This document shows positions 28,357-37,579 of a stretch of 59,800 bases of DNA, piece by piece. Origin of the DNA: an uncultured Lachnospiraceae bacterium (GTDB lineage Bacteria > Bacillota > Clostridia > Lachnospirales > Lachnospiraceae); assembly GCA_910586715.1 (NCBI GenBank), contig CAJUJG010000003.1, forward strand, positions 104,666 to 164,465, written 5' to 3'. How positions within the stretch are numbered: position 1 is the stretch's first letter; every line of letters begins with the position of its first letter. The position numbers and the translations under genes are program-made. The notes under the pieces are model-generated. The model worked only from the letters and a program-made list of their open reading frames with translations. It did no database searches and was not told where the DNA came from.

Positions 28357-29202
28357 TTAACCAACTGTATCACGATGGCGCAGCGTAAGCCCATAATCGC
28401 CCTTATCCTTAAGCCTGTTGTAAAGTTCTCCCGCAAGCGTCACGCTCCGGTGCTGCCCTCCCGTACAGCCTATGGCAATCACAAGTTGATATTTTCCCTC
28501 CTTAATATAGTTGGGAATAAGAAATTCAATCATATCGGTAAGCTTATCTATGAACGCATGTGCCTCCGGATACCCCATTACATAATCCTGAACTTCTTTA
28601 TCAAGTCCGGTCAGCTCATCAATATAAAAAGGATTTGGCAGGAAACGTACATCAAATACAAGATCCGCATCCTGTGGAATGCCGTGTTTAAAGCCGAACG
28701 ACATCACATTGACCATGAGACTATTATATGCCTGACCACTCACAAAAATCCTGTCAAGCTCCGTTTTTAGCTCCCTCGTCAGCAGGTTTGTCGTATCAAT
28801 CACATACTCCGCTACCGCCCGAATACTTTCCAAAAGCGCCCTCTCACGCCGAATGCCGCTCATCAAATCCCCGTCAACCGAAAGCGGATGAATACGGCGC
28901 GTTTCCTTGTAACGCTTTAGCAGCACATTGTCTGACGCCTCCAAAAAAAGGATTTCAAACGTGTAGGTTTGGCGCAGCCTTGTAATCAGCCTCGTAATAT
29001 CCTCAAAGGATTGGTCAGCTCGCACATCAAGCCCCAATGCCACCTTTTGGATACCGTTATCCGGCATTGCGAGCAGCTCCATAAATTTTTCAATCAAAGG
29101 TACAGGCATATTATCGGCACAGTAAAATCCCGCGTCTTCCAGCATTTTCATCGCCGTCGATTTCCCGCCACCGCTCATTCCCGTAACAATTACAAACCTC
29201 AT
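28357..29202 (-). CDS. rapZ: RapZ/YvcJ nucleotide-binding protein
   Basis: A 281-residue P-loop protein from the ATG at 29202 (MRFVIVTGMSGGGKST, Walker A at residues 8-15). A TTG 30 bp upstream is also open but less likely. The C-terminal RapZ domain is present (QLVIAIGCTGGQHRSVTLA). Homologues bind nucleotides and, in enterobacteria, an sRNA that controls GlmS. In Firmicutes it travels with whiA and affects competence and growth. It lies between murB and whiA in an hprK-to-whiA block. Confidence 0.93.
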   Translation of the reverse strand: MRFVIVTGMSGGGKSTAMKMLEDAGFYCADNMPVPLIEKFMELLAMPDNGIQKVALGLDVRADQSFEDITRLITRLRQTYTFEILFLEASDNVLLKRYKETRRIHPLSVDGDLMSGIRRERALLESIRAVAEYVIDTTNLLTRELKTELDRIFVSGQAYNSLMVNVMSFGFKHGIPQDADLVFDVRFLPNPFYIDELTGLDKEVQDYVMGYPEAHAFIDKLTDMIEFLIPNYIKEGKYQLVIAIGCTGGQHRSVTLAGELYNRLKDKGDYGLTLRHRDTVG

Positions 29203-29254
29203 CTGACACCAAACCTGCCTTTCTTTTCCCAATCACAACAGTACAAGCTAATCA

Positions 29255-29317
29255 TTGACCCTCGCGGCAGTCATCAAATGGATGCAATCAGCCACTTGAC
29301 TCGTTGCCTGCGGGAAT
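29255..29317 (+). repeat. Dispersed 63-bp intergenic repeat, copy 1
   Basis: Starts TTGACCCTCGCGGCAGTC and ends GCGGGAAT. It matches the reverse complement of 55557-55619 at 53 of 63 positions. It lies between murB and rapZ. A GCAAT/GTTGC pairing inside is kept as GCAAT/ATTGC in the other copy, which hints at a conserved stem. No coding potential is evident. Confidence 0.7.
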
Positions 29318-29324
29318 CACAATA

Positions 29325-30239
29325 TCACTCAAACTCACCCAAACAGATGACCTCTGTCTCAATATCGACGCCCGCACTCGCTTTCACCCGTTTCTGAACT
29401 TCTTTGATGAGCGCATAAATATCGGCAGACGAAGCAGAACCTTTGTTTACCACAAATCCACAATGTTTTTCAGACACCTGCGCACCACCCACGCTAAAGC
29501 CGCGAAGTCCTGCATCCTGTATCAGCTTCGCCGCAAAATATCCTTTCGGCCGCTTAAAAGTCGAACCTGCACTCGGATACTCCAACGGCTGTTTCTCGCG
29601 CCGCCGCGCCGCCAATTCGTCCATTTTTTCCCTGATTGAAGCCGAAATACCCTCCTGCAGCGCAATTTCGGCTTCGAGCACTATAAAGCGCTCCTCCTTC
29701 AAAAGACTGTGACGGTATGAAAAACGCATTTCGTCCGCACGTTTTTTGACCATTTTACCCTCATAATCCATCAGCGTCACGCTCTTTACGACCTGCTTCA
29801 TCTCACCATCATATGCACCCGCATTCATTACAATCGCACCGCCAAGACTGCCGGGAATGCCCGCCGCAAACTCAAACCCTGTCAGGGAATGCGCCAAAGC
29901 TGTCCTTGCAATTTGGGAAAGTGTCGCCGATGCGCCGCAGACAAGCGTATTTCCTTCAATGCGAATGTTGTCAAAGCCTCTGGCAAGATGAATTGCCACG
30001 CCCCGAAGCCCCTTGTCGCTCACAAGAAGATTGCTCCCGTTTCCGATTAGATAAAAACGTTCTCCTTTACTTTTCAGCAGTTCCAACGTTTTCTTTAGTT
30101 CATCCATATCGGCAGGCTCCACGAATACCTCAACTGCACCGCCCGTTTGAAACGTCGTATGCGCCGACATCAGTTCTTCTGCAGCAACACGTCCTCCCTT
30201 AATTATAGAAGACAACTCATTGACCAACTCTTTTTTCAA
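29325..30239 (-). CDS. murB: UDP-N-acetylenolpyruvoylglucosamine reductase
   Basis: A 304-residue FAD enzyme of peptidoglycan precursor synthesis, reducing enolpyruvyl-UDP-GlcNAc to UDP-MurNAc with NADPH. The FAD_binding_4 region has YLIGNGSNLLVSDKGLRG and GIPGSLGGAIVMNAGAY. The C-terminal domain has the catalytic Ser in SAGSTFKRP and the conserved Glu in ETEVICLG at the end. The start is TTG at 30239 with AGAGG 8 nt upstream. It lies in the hprK-glk-murB-rapZ-whiA block common in Clostridia. Confidence 0.95.
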   Translation of the reverse strand: MKKELVNELSSIIKGGRVAAEELMSAHTTFQTGGAVEVFVEPADMDELKKTLELLKSKGERFYLIGNGSNLLVSDKGLRGVAIHLARGFDNIRIEGNTLVCGASATLSQIARTALAHSLTGFEFAAGIPGSLGGAIVMNAGAYDGEMKQVVKSVTLMDYEGKMVKKRADEMRFSYRHSLLKEERFIVLEAEIALQEGISASIREKMDELAARRREKQPLEYPSAGSTFKRPKGYFAAKLIQDAGLRGFSVGGAQVSEKHCGFVVNKGSASSADIYALIKEVQKRVKASAGVDIETEVICLGEFE

Positions 30240-30287
30240 TCACATAACCTCTGCTTATTCATATTCTTATTGATATTTTTTTGTCAA

Positions 30288-31235
30288 TCAACCCAGCACA
30301 AGCTTTGCCGCCCCGTAAATACCTGCATCATTTCCAAGCGTGGCAAGCTTAAACACGGCATTTTGACAAGCATGGAACGTATACTTTTGATAATTTTTTT
30401 CAATATACTGAAACAAAATATCGCCCGCCTTCGACACACCGCCGCCAAGCACAAAGACCTCGGGATTGACAACCGTCGCAATCAACGCAAAGCCTTTTCC
30501 AAGATAGCTTCCAAATTCTTCAGCAATTTCACATGCCACCTTGTCGCCGCCCTTTACTGCGTCAAACACTGCCTTTGCGCTAAGCGTCCCTTCCGCCTGC
30601 GCGGCACGCAAAACGCTGTCCTCTTCTGACGCTGCAAGTCTGCGCTTTGCAAGGCGCACAATTCCGGTCGCGGAACCATACTGTTCAAAACATCCATGAT
30701 TTCCACAGCCGCAAGCATCCGGCTCGCCGTCCACAATGTGCATATGTCCGATTTCGCCGCCCGCGCCCCTTGAGCCTGTGACAATCTTTCCATTTGTAAT
30801 AATCCCGCCGCCGACGCCCGTACCAAGCGTAGCAAGCACAATATCCTTATAGCCCTTTGCACCGCCGCACCACATCTCGCCAAGCGCCGCTACATTCGCG
30901 TCATTACCCGCTTTTACGTCCATACCGAGCAATCCGCCAAGCGTTTCATTGATGTTAAACACGTCCCAGCCAAGATTTACCGCACGGTAAACCATACCTG
31001 CGTCGTCAACCGGTCCCGGAACGCCGATTCCCACGCCGATTACCGCCTCCTTTGCAATCCCGCGCTCCTGCATTTTTGCCAGTATGGCATCCGCAATGTC
31101 CGGAAGGATTTTACTTCCGTTCTCCTGCGTTCTTGTAGGAATTTCCCACTTTTCAACCACTTCCCCCTCAGGAGTAAAAATCCCGATCTTTACCGTTGTT
31201 CCGCCTAAATCTACTCCAAAACAGTATTTGTTCAT
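30288..31235 (-). CDS. glcK: ROK-family glucokinase
   Basis: A 315-residue sugar kinase. ATP-binding DLGGTTVKIGI is at the N-terminus, the catalytic Asp is in GNDANVAALGE, and the ROK zinc cluster is CGCGNHGCFEQYGS, with the preceding His in GEIGHM. It phosphorylates glucose in the cytoplasm. It has a GGAGGAGA site and sits between hprK and murB. Glucose is the expected substrate for this subtype; N-acetylmannosamine or other sugars cannot be fully excluded. Confidence 0.92.
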   Translation of the reverse strand: MNKYCFGVDLGGTTVKIGIFTPEGEVVEKWEIPTRTQENGSKILPDIADAILAKMQERGIAKEAVIGVGIGVPGPVDDAGMVYRAVNLGWDVFNINETLGGLLGMDVKAGNDANVAALGEMWCGGAKGYKDIVLATLGTGVGGGIITNGKIVTGSRGAGGEIGHMHIVDGEPDACGCGNHGCFEQYGSATGIVRLAKRRLAASEEDSVLRAAQAEGTLSAKAVFDAVKGGDKVACEIAEEFGSYLGKGFALIATVVNPEVFVLGGGVSKAGDILFQYIEKNYQKYTFHACQNAVFKLATLGNDAGIYGAAKLVLG

Positions 31236-31261
31236 TTATCTATTCTCCTCCATATTATATG

Positions 31262-32200
31262 TTACATATCGTCTTCTCTTGGCTTTGACAGAGAATTCTG
31301 CACGCGCTGATAAAGCTCCTGCGCCGCGTTATAACCCATTTTCTTCTGACGGTGATTGACCGCTGCCGACTCACAGATAATTGCAAGATTTCTGCCCGGT
31401 CTAATCGGGATATTATGGCAAACCACCTTATTCCCGAGATATTCCGTATAATTTTCCTCAAGCCCAAGACGATCGTAGTTTTTCTCCTTGTCCCAGTCCT
31501 CCAAGCGAATCACAAGATTGATATTTGTGGTATCCATTACGCTCTGCACACCGTATAGTGTCTTAACATCTATTATACCTATGCCGCGCAGCTCGATAAA
31601 ATGCCTTGTGATGTCGGGCGCGGTGCCAACCAGCGTATCATCGCTCACCTTGCGGATTTCCACCACGTCGTCTGATACAAGTCTGTGTCCGCGCTTAATC
31701 AGCTCCAATGCAGCCTCACTCTTTCCAATACCGCTCTCGCCTGTAATCAGCACCCCTTCGCCGTAAACATCGACAAGCACGCCATGCACGGAAATGCACG
31801 GTGCGAGCTCCACGTTAAGCCAGCGGATAATCTCCGCCATAAATGCCGACGTCGGCTTTGACGTTTTCAAAAGCGGCACATTATTTTTCATCGCAATATC
31901 AATAAACAGCTGATCCGGCATCAGATTCCTGCAAAAAATGATACACGGTGTCTTTTCTGAAATGACTCTCGGATAAACCTCCTGTTTTTTCTCATCAGTG
32001 ATATGCTCCATATAAGAGTATTCCACAAATCCGATAATCTGAGGTCTTGTTTCCTCAAAATGTTCAAAATATCCCGAAAGCTGCAGCGCGGGGCGGTTGA
32101 TGTCGGGCTGATGGATTTTGATGCTTGAAACATCAATTTCCGGCGTGAGATTCGTGAGTTTGAGCTTTTCGATAACTCGTTCAATGCTTACACTTGACAT
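31262..32200 (-). CDS. hprK: HPr kinase/phosphorylase
   Basis: 312 residues from the ATG at 32200 (MSSVSIERVIEKLKL), preceded by GAGGA; an open extension to 32263 is unlikely to be used. The P-loop is GESGIGKSEAALELIKRGH, followed by LVSDDVVEI. The C-terminal signature includes IRLEDWDKEKNYDRLGL and IPIRPGRNLAII. It phosphorylates HPr on Ser46 and so controls carbon catabolite repression with CcpA. It heads the block of sugar and cell-wall genes. Confidence 0.96.
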   Translation of the reverse strand: MSSVSIERVIEKLKLTNLTPEIDVSSIKIHQPDINRPALQLSGYFEHFEETRPQIIGFVEYSYMEHITDEKKQEVYPRVISEKTPCIIFCRNLMPDQLFIDIAMKNNVPLLKTSKPTSAFMAEIIRWLNVELAPCISVHGVLVDVYGEGVLITGESGIGKSEAALELIKRGHRLVSDDVVEIRKVSDDTLVGTAPDITRHFIELRGIGIIDVKTLYGVQSVMDTTNINLVIRLEDWDKEKNYDRLGLEENYTEYLGNKVVCHNIPIRPGRNLAIICESAAVNHRQKKMGYNAAQELYQRVQNSLSKPREDDM

Positions 32201-32314
32201 GTTTTTTTCCTCGTTCTTTCTATTTGTAAGTTGGTCTGCCGCATGCGTCTTATTTATTTGCATTTATTTTAGCACATTCCTGACAGTGTTGCTATGCTTT
32301 TTTCGCACTGCGTT

Positions 32315-33328
32315 TTAAAGCCGCGGATACGTGGCGAGCGTGTGAAACGCCAAATCCATTGTGGGATTATTCACCCTGTCCACTACGGATTTCACAAGCC
32401 TGCGCCCCATTTCCTCAATGCGCACATCCACCGTGATAATGTCGTTCTTAAAAAAATCGGATTCCAATGTGTTATTAAATCCCGTAATGACCGTATTTTT
32501 CACTGCCTGTGCATCCCGCTGCAAAAGGGCAAGCGACACATTTTTCGCGACATCATCATCCTCGCACACAATTGCATCCGGAATGTAAGGCATATTATTG
32601 ACGATTTCCTCTACTACTGCATAACTGAAACAATCCTGATTACCTGGATTCGTATACTGTATCTGTGCATCGAGCGCAATCTTGTTGTGATTGCAGGCAT
32701 TTAAGAAACCCAAATACCTTGCCTGAATCATACGTGAGCCCTCCGCATATCCAATATAGGCAAGTCTTTCGCTTTCTTTTTCCCTGATTATGTAATTCGT
32801 AAGCCTGTTCATGGAATAAAATCCTTCCATGTTCATAATGTCGCCAAGCTCGATATATTCCTGCGCATTTACGGGCGTATTAAAAAAAGTCATCGGGAGT
32901 TTGGAACGGCTAACTCCTTTTACAAATTTAATCGGAAAAATGCACAGAAAGATAATTCCCTTCACGTCATCCGCGATTAAGCGCAGCGTTTCGCTACCAT
33001 CCTTGTCATTCGCGTCCACCACATGCAGCTGCATACGATATCCCTCATCGTTTACTGCACTGCTGATTCCCGCGAGCGCCCTTGTCCAAAACATGGACTG
33101 CATATGGTTAAAGAGCACTAAAATTGTACCCGTATTGACTATTCTGTTAAAACTTTTTACTTCCTCGAGCAGGTTTTCATCAAGCTTCGCGTATCCCATT
33201 TGCCACGCCTTCTGAACCACCGCCTGTTTTGTCTGAGGCGACACAAGCCCTCCGCTCAACGCCTTTGCAACAGTATTACGGCTTAATCCCATCTGCGCCG
33301 CAATATCCTGTATTGTCACTTTTTTCAT
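32315..33328 (-). CDS. LacI-family transcriptional regulator
   Basis: A 337-residue protein. The N-terminal LacI HTH is TIQDIAAQMGLSRNTVAKALSGG, followed by a periplasmic-binding-protein-like effector domain (about 60-330, with IVCEDDDVAKNVSLALLQRD). The effector is unknown. It has its own strong promoter (33465-33493) and a 130-nt leader. It lies 115 bp upstream of hprK and may read through into it. A direct link to sugar use is plausible from context only. Confidence 0.9.
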   Translation of the reverse strand: MKKVTIQDIAAQMGLSRNTVAKALSGGLVSPQTKQAVVQKAWQMGYAKLDENLLEEVKSFNRIVNTGTILVLFNHMQSMFWTRALAGISSAVNDEGYRMQLHVVDANDKDGSETLRLIADDVKGIIFLCIFPIKFVKGVSRSKLPMTFFNTPVNAQEYIELGDIMNMEGFYSMNRLTNYIIREKESERLAYIGYAEGSRMIQARYLGFLNACNHNKIALDAQIQYTNPGNQDCFSYAVVEEIVNNMPYIPDAIVCEDDDVAKNVSLALLQRDAQAVKNTVITGFNNTLESDFFKNDIITVDVRIEEMGRRLVKSVVDRVNNPTMDLAFHTLATYPRL

Positions 33329-33386
33329 CTGTATTTCGCTGCCCCTTTCTTCTGCAATTCCGTTGCATCATTCATAACAATTGTCG

Positions 33387-33493
33387 AGATGACTAAATTT
33401 ACTATATTTTATAAAAATAATTTAGTAATTTTACCTATAATATTATTGTTTGCCTTTTCTTTATAGTATAATAAACGCCCAATTATTTGTCAA
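33387..33493 (-). promoter_or_regulatory. Promoter and possible operator of the lacI-type gene
   Basis: TTGACA (33493-33488), a 17-bp spacer and TATACT (33470-33465) on the minus strand. Downstream, an interrupted inverted repeat (AAATTACTAAAT and ATAGTAAATTTA within 33387-33436) could serve autoregulation. Its spacing is wider than a normal LacI operator, so this is uncertain. Confidence 0.6.
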
Positions 33494-33557
33494 TTTGCGA
33501 AAGTATTATTTTACAGGCTTTTACAAAACCGCAATGCTGCATGCACTGTTTTGCACA

Positions 33558-33587
33558 CAAAAAGGACTGCCTTTTGCAAAGCAGCCC
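33558..33587 (-). terminator. Terminator of the sigma/anti-sigma operon
   Basis: On the minus strand GGGCTGC pairs with GCAGTCC around a TTTGCAAAAG loop, followed by five T. It lies 16 bp after the stop at 33604. Confidence 0.8.
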
Positions 33588-33603
33588 ATGCTCTCTTCCT
33601 TTA

Positions 33604-34800
33604 TCATTTCACGGAAATTAGATAAAAATCGCTTTCCGAATACAATCCGTCTATCTTCTTTCTAAAAATAAGATATGCAACCTCATCCGTATCAATAATT
33701 CTGTCGTTTGCATATGTTGCAACGTACGTATTCTTATCATCCGCGCAGTATCCTTCCGCGCCGCCGTTACACAGATATTGATAAACCGTGCCATCTTTCA
33801 GCTGCACACCTGCAATCGGCGGCGCTTCCACAAACTGCGTACTTTCTATCATATTGCCGTCTTGGTCGAATCCTGTTTCAACGTATTCCTGATACGGAAA
33901 ATGATACTCCACATGCATGGAAATCGGTGAAATTTCAGCCTTTATCACCGTTGCACCCGTATCGCCAAGCGGCGCATTCAGAGTGTACTCCTTTCTGCTG
34001 TCAGAACCTTGCAGGTTCCATTGAAAATTCCATTTTCCGCTTACTTCATGCTCTTTTTTATATTCCGTCTTATAAACCGTTCCCAAATTTTCAAATTCGA
34101 CACAGATTTCTTTATTCAAAAAATATCCCCTTTTTTCATTATAAAGCGTCATCAGATACTCCAGGCTGCCGTCCTCACGCACATAACGCGCCAAACTGCC
34201 AGGAGCTTCATAGTCGATCGGCGAACCGTCCGCATAGACTGCCCTGCCGTTCGGTCCTGTTACCAAGCCGTCATAAAAACTTCCGTACATATTGTAGTCA
34301 GAACCTCCGTTCACCGTTATGTTAATCTTTTCAAAACACGGTTCAACATAGTTATCCTGGGCGTCTTTTGGCAAATCATATCCTTCGACGCGAAAGCTTA
34401 AGTGCGCAAAATAATTGTCTGTAATGCTCTGCTGCGCTGTCACGGTGACGCCGTTTTGCGTCTGACTCTGCATGGCAAAAGCGACTGCGCCCTCCTCCTG
34501 CAGTTTCTCCTTTTGCTCATCCGATATCTGCAAATCGTCTGAAAGCCCTCTGCTCCAGTTCTGATATGCCGCAAATACCGTAACGCCTGCCAAAGCAAGC
34601 ACCACTGCAGCGGCAAATATTAAAATTCCCCTTTTTCTCATATGCGGTTTTCTCCTCTTTGTTTGATTACTTATCTGCTCTTTCCCGTCCATGGCGTTTG
34701 TTTCGCGGATTTTCTGAAATGCCATATTTGCTTTCTCCTGCACAATCTCAGGGATTATAATATCCGACTGCAAAACACCCAATGTATCACGCTCGTTCAT
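33604..34800 (-). CDS. Membrane anti-sigma-type protein with DUF4179 domain
   Basis: 398 residues from the ATG at 34800 (MNERDTLGVLQSD), set by GGAGG 8 nt upstream and a 14-bp overlap with the sigma gene. A short cytoplasmic N-terminus of about 75 residues is followed by one membrane helix (ILIFAAAVVLALAGVTVFAAY) and a large external DUF4179-like domain (SRGLSDDLQISDEQKEKL at its start). This is the standard plan of clostridial anti-ECF sigma proteins: the inside part holds the sigma factor and the outside part senses stress. Confidence 0.87.
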   Translation of the reverse strand: MNERDTLGVLQSDIIIPEIVQEKANMAFQKIRETNAMDGKEQISNQTKRRKPHMRKRGILIFAAAVVLALAGVTVFAAYQNWSRGLSDDLQISDEQKEKLQEEGAVAFAMQSQTQNGVTVTAQQSITDNYFAHLSFRVEGYDLPKDAQDNYVEPCFEKINITVNGGSDYNMYGSFYDGLVTGPNGRAVYADGSPIDYEAPGSLARYVREDGSLEYLMTLYNEKRGYFLNKEICVEFENLGTVYKTEYKKEHEVSGKWNFQWNLQGSDSRKEYTLNAPLGDTGATVIKAEISPISMHVEYHFPYQEYVETGFDQDGNMIESTQFVEAPPIAGVQLKDGTVYQYLCNGGAEGYCADDKNTYVATYANDRIIDTDEVAYLIFRKKIDGLYSESDFYLISVK

Positions 34801-35302
34801 AGCTGCCGCCTCCTTCCAAACTTTTAGCCAGTTTTTCGCGTCCTCTTGCAAGCCTGCTTCGTACTGTGCTCTCCGGCATATCAAGCATTTTTCCGATTTG
34901 TACCGTGTCAAACTCTTCCACATAATAGAGTACCATCACAAGTCTGTATTTTTCATCCAATACTTCCAACGCAGCCTTCCACTCCACATTCTCATAAGTC
35001 GTATCAAATACTGCCTGCTCCGGCAGTTCCCCCACCAGGGAAATACCGTTTTGTTTTCTGATAATATCTTTGCATTTATTAATCAGAATGCGTGTCATCC
35101 ATGTACGAAAGAAATCCGGATTTTTCAACTGCCGCAACTTCTCCCAACAGGTCAGAATGGTATCAGATATGGCATCTGCCGCATCCTCATCGTTGCGCAG
35201 GATAGCCCTTGCCGTTTTATACATATTTTGAAGCTGTGACTGCATCAGCCGGGTAAACGCGTCTGCGTCCCCGCCTATTGCTTCAAGTATTAATGTTTTC
35301 AT
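34787..35302 (-). CDS. ECF RNA polymerase sigma factor
   Basis: 171 residues with region 2 (AFTRLMQSQLQNMYKTARAI, DAADAISDTILTCWE) and region 4 (LVMVLYYVEEFDTVQIGKML, STVRSRLARGREKLAKSL). The ATG at 35302 follows AAGGAG. It overlaps its anti-sigma gene. Control by partner release at the membrane is expected. I could not identify a convincing ECF-type autoregulatory promoter upstream. Confidence 0.93.
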   Translation of the reverse strand: MKTLILEAIGGDADAFTRLMQSQLQNMYKTARAILRNDEDAADAISDTILTCWEKLRQLKNPDFFRTWMTRILINKCKDIIRKQNGISLVGELPEQAVFDTTYENVEWKAALEVLDEKYRLVMVLYYVEEFDTVQIGKMLDMPESTVRSRLARGREKLAKSLEGGGSYERA

Positions 35303-35587
35303 TTTGGTTTCCTACATCTCCTTTCTAAGGAACGATTTCCAAATAGCTTTGAATAATTCCTATTAATCGTGCGCACAAAAGCATTTTATTTATGCTTCTG
35401 TACATTAGACGGTATTTCCACATATCACGTCCCGATTATTTCCGACTTTCTATCATTTTGACTTCTTAATGCCGAAGAAAATGACCTGCAATTAAGAACC
35501 GGATAAATAACACACGTTTTTAATTATTGTTTCATAAAGGTAAATTTCTATAATTATACTAATTTTTAATTTCTTAGCTTCTTAAAT

Positions 35588-35690
35588 CGAGTAGAGAAGA
35601 TTCATCTTCCCCTACTCGTCGCGCCGGGCACCCGTCAGCGAACCGATTTATCGGTTTGATGACATATTTCCTTTGGGTGCCCGTGTGCAT
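35588..35690. ncRNA. Unidentified structured RNA-like element
   Basis: Two strong stems lie side by side. The first is GAGTAG plus GAAGA pairing with TCTTC plus CTACTC (about 35589-35618). The second is GGGCACCC/GGGTGCCC (about 35626-35683), enclosing GTCA/TGAC and AACCGAT/ATCGGTT with bulged GCG and TGA. A strong terminator follows at 35694. On the plus strand a TATAAT box (35549-35554) lies 35 bp upstream, so a 170-nt small RNA is possible. On the minus strand the element would lie in the leader of the ECF sigma gene. I do not recognise the family. A mobile-element end is another possibility. Confidence 0.5.
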
Positions 35691-35693
35691 AAA

Positions 35694-35731
35694 GAAAAAA
35701 AGAGCTGCAATTTTTGTGCAACTCTTTTTTT
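35694..35731. terminator. Bidirectional intrinsic terminator
   Basis: The stem AAAGAG-C-TGCA/TGCA-A-CTCTTT has long A and T runs on both sides. It closes the structured element on the plus strand, and on the minus strand it can end read-through from pncB. Confidence 0.8.
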
Positions 35732-35751
35732 GTTCCATTTTCAGTTCAACA

Positions 35752-35815
35752 AAATAACATGTTTTATTTTAATATATCTGTATTTCACAATTGCTTTCCA
35801 TAATACATGTTATTT
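35752..35815. repeat. 11-bp perfect inverted repeat in the 3' flank of pncB
   Basis: AAATAACATGT (35752-35762) and ACATGTTATTT (35805-35815) are exact reverse complements, 42 bp apart. The rest of 35732-36009 is AT-rich with no gene visible. It may be a weak terminator stem for pncB. Confidence 0.5.
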
Positions 35816-36009
35816 ATAATCCCTGTGCTGATTGTCTTTTTTATGTATGAATTTTTTCCTTCATTTTCTAAATTCACTTTGTCATATTTAGCAGTAATAT
35901 GTAATATTTGCTTGATTTTTCGTTTTTGATGAAAATTTCATTTTTCTGTGAAATTTCAATTTTTGCACTTGTGCAATGCATTTTAATCCATCCAATTTAG
36001 TTTATGCTG

Positions 36010-37494
36010 TTATTTTTCCCCTGTCATTCCTTTTTCATGAAGCAGACTCATTTTCAGCTCATAATAATCCGGCGTCATATCCATATAATGCACATGCGGA
36101 TTGATAAAACGCTGTTCCTCTTCCCAAATTTCCTCGCTCAACTGCTTTTTCACATAGTCGCGTATTTCCTCAAGCGTCGGAAGCTCATATACGCGCTTTC
36201 CATTTTCAAACACCTTGACCTGCAATGATTTTGCAGTACAGTTTGTAAACTTCAGATTGCGCCAGGGCATCTGTGGGTCCACGAAACGGAACTCCCCGCC
36301 CATTTCAATTACCTCATCCGCTTTTGCAAGCAGATCTGCCTTTGCCTTTCCGTTTTGATCATAAATCCGGTAAACCTTTTTCAAGCCCGGATTGGTAATC
36401 TTTTCAACCGTCCCCGAAATCTTAATACGTGGTATAAATGTGCCTTTTTCCTCAACCGCCGCAATTTTATAAACCGCACCCAGCAGTGCAAGCGTATCGT
36501 CCGAATAGTCGCTTGTCGCTCCCGTAATCAAACGCTCTCCCACTCCGTAGCTGTCGATACATGCCTTCTGCGTATTCAGCGAAGAAATGGTATGCTCGTC
36601 CAAGCTGTTCGAAACAATAATTTTACAGTCATTCAGACCTGCCTCATCAAGCATTTTACGCACTTTAATTGATTGGTATGCAAGGTCGCCGCTGTCGATA
36701 CGGATACCTTTCAGGCGTTTGCCCATCGGCTCCAAAACCTCATGCGCAACGCGGATTGCATTGGGTACGCCCGACTGCATGGTGTCATAAGTATCTACCA
36801 ACAGCACCGTATTGTCAGGGTAGTTTACGGCATAGTTTTTAAATGCCTCAAACTCATCCTTATAATACATCACCCAGCTATGCGCCATTGTCCCGCTCAC
36901 CGGGATGCCGAACATCTGTCCCGCAAGCACGGTTGCCGTTCCCGCAGCGCCGCCTATGTAGGAAGCCCTTGCGCCGTATACCGCGGCATCCATATTGTGC
37001 GCGCGCCTTGCGCCGAAGTCCGACACAAGCTTTCCTGCCGCCGCCTTTACAATACGCGCCGTTTTTGTCGCCACAAGCGACTGGTGGTTGACCTGCGCGA
37101 GGATTGCCGTCTCCACAATCTGCGCGTCAATTAAGGGCGCTACAATTGTCATAATCGGCTCATTCGGGTACATAACCGTACCTTCCGGAAAAGAATAGAT
37201 GTCTCCGCGGAATGTAAAATTCTTTAAGTATTCCAAAAAAGCATCCGTAAATGTATTGAGGGAACGCAAGTATGCAACATCTTCTTCCGAGAAATGAAGA
37301 TTCTCGACATACTCAACAATCTGCTCAAGTCCCGCAAAGATTGCAAATCCGCCTCTGTCGGGATTTTTCCTGTAGAACACGTCAAACGCTACCCTCGATT
37401 CCATGTCGCCGTCGTTAAAATAGCCGTTTGCCATTGTTAGCTCGTACAAGTCCATTACCATTGTCAGGTTTCGCTTATCTGCCTGTTTCATCAT
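36010..37494 (-). CDS. pncB: Nicotinate phosphoribosyltransferase
   Basis: A 494-residue enzyme of the NAD salvage pathway, converting nicotinate and PRPP to nicotinate mononucleotide. It begins NLTMVMDLYELTMANGYF, then FYRKNPDRGGFAIFAGLEQI. The catalytic-region motifs DFGARRAHNMDAA and GTMAHSWVMYY are present, as is GIRIDSGDLAY near residue 280. Length and motifs fit the clostridial type. AAAGGA precedes the ATG. It appears monocistronic. Confidence 0.95.
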   Translation of the reverse strand: MMKQADKRNLTMVMDLYELTMANGYFNDGDMESRVAFDVFYRKNPDRGGFAIFAGLEQIVEYVENLHFSEEDVAYLRSLNTFTDAFLEYLKNFTFRGDIYSFPEGTVMYPNEPIMTIVAPLIDAQIVETAILAQVNHQSLVATKTARIVKAAAGKLVSDFGARRAHNMDAAVYGARASYIGGAAGTATVLAGQMFGIPVSGTMAHSWVMYYKDEFEAFKNYAVNYPDNTVLLVDTYDTMQSGVPNAIRVAHEVLEPMGKRLKGIRIDSGDLAYQSIKVRKMLDEAGLNDCKIIVSNSLDEHTISSLNTQKACIDSYGVGERLITGATSDYSDDTLALLGAVYKIAAVEEKGTFIPRIKISGTVEKITNPGLKKVYRIYDQNGKAKADLLAKADEVIEMGGEFRFVDPQMPWRNLKFTNCTAKSLQVKVFENGKRVYELPTLEEIRDYVKKQLSEEIWEEEQRFINPHVHYMDMTPDYYELKMSLLHEKGMTGEK

Positions 37495-37579
37495 TGTTTT
37501 AATTCCTTTCCATTGTTGATAGTTGCTGGTTTATATGCTTATTTATTTGCCAAAATTTCCGCACAATTTCTTATTTTTG

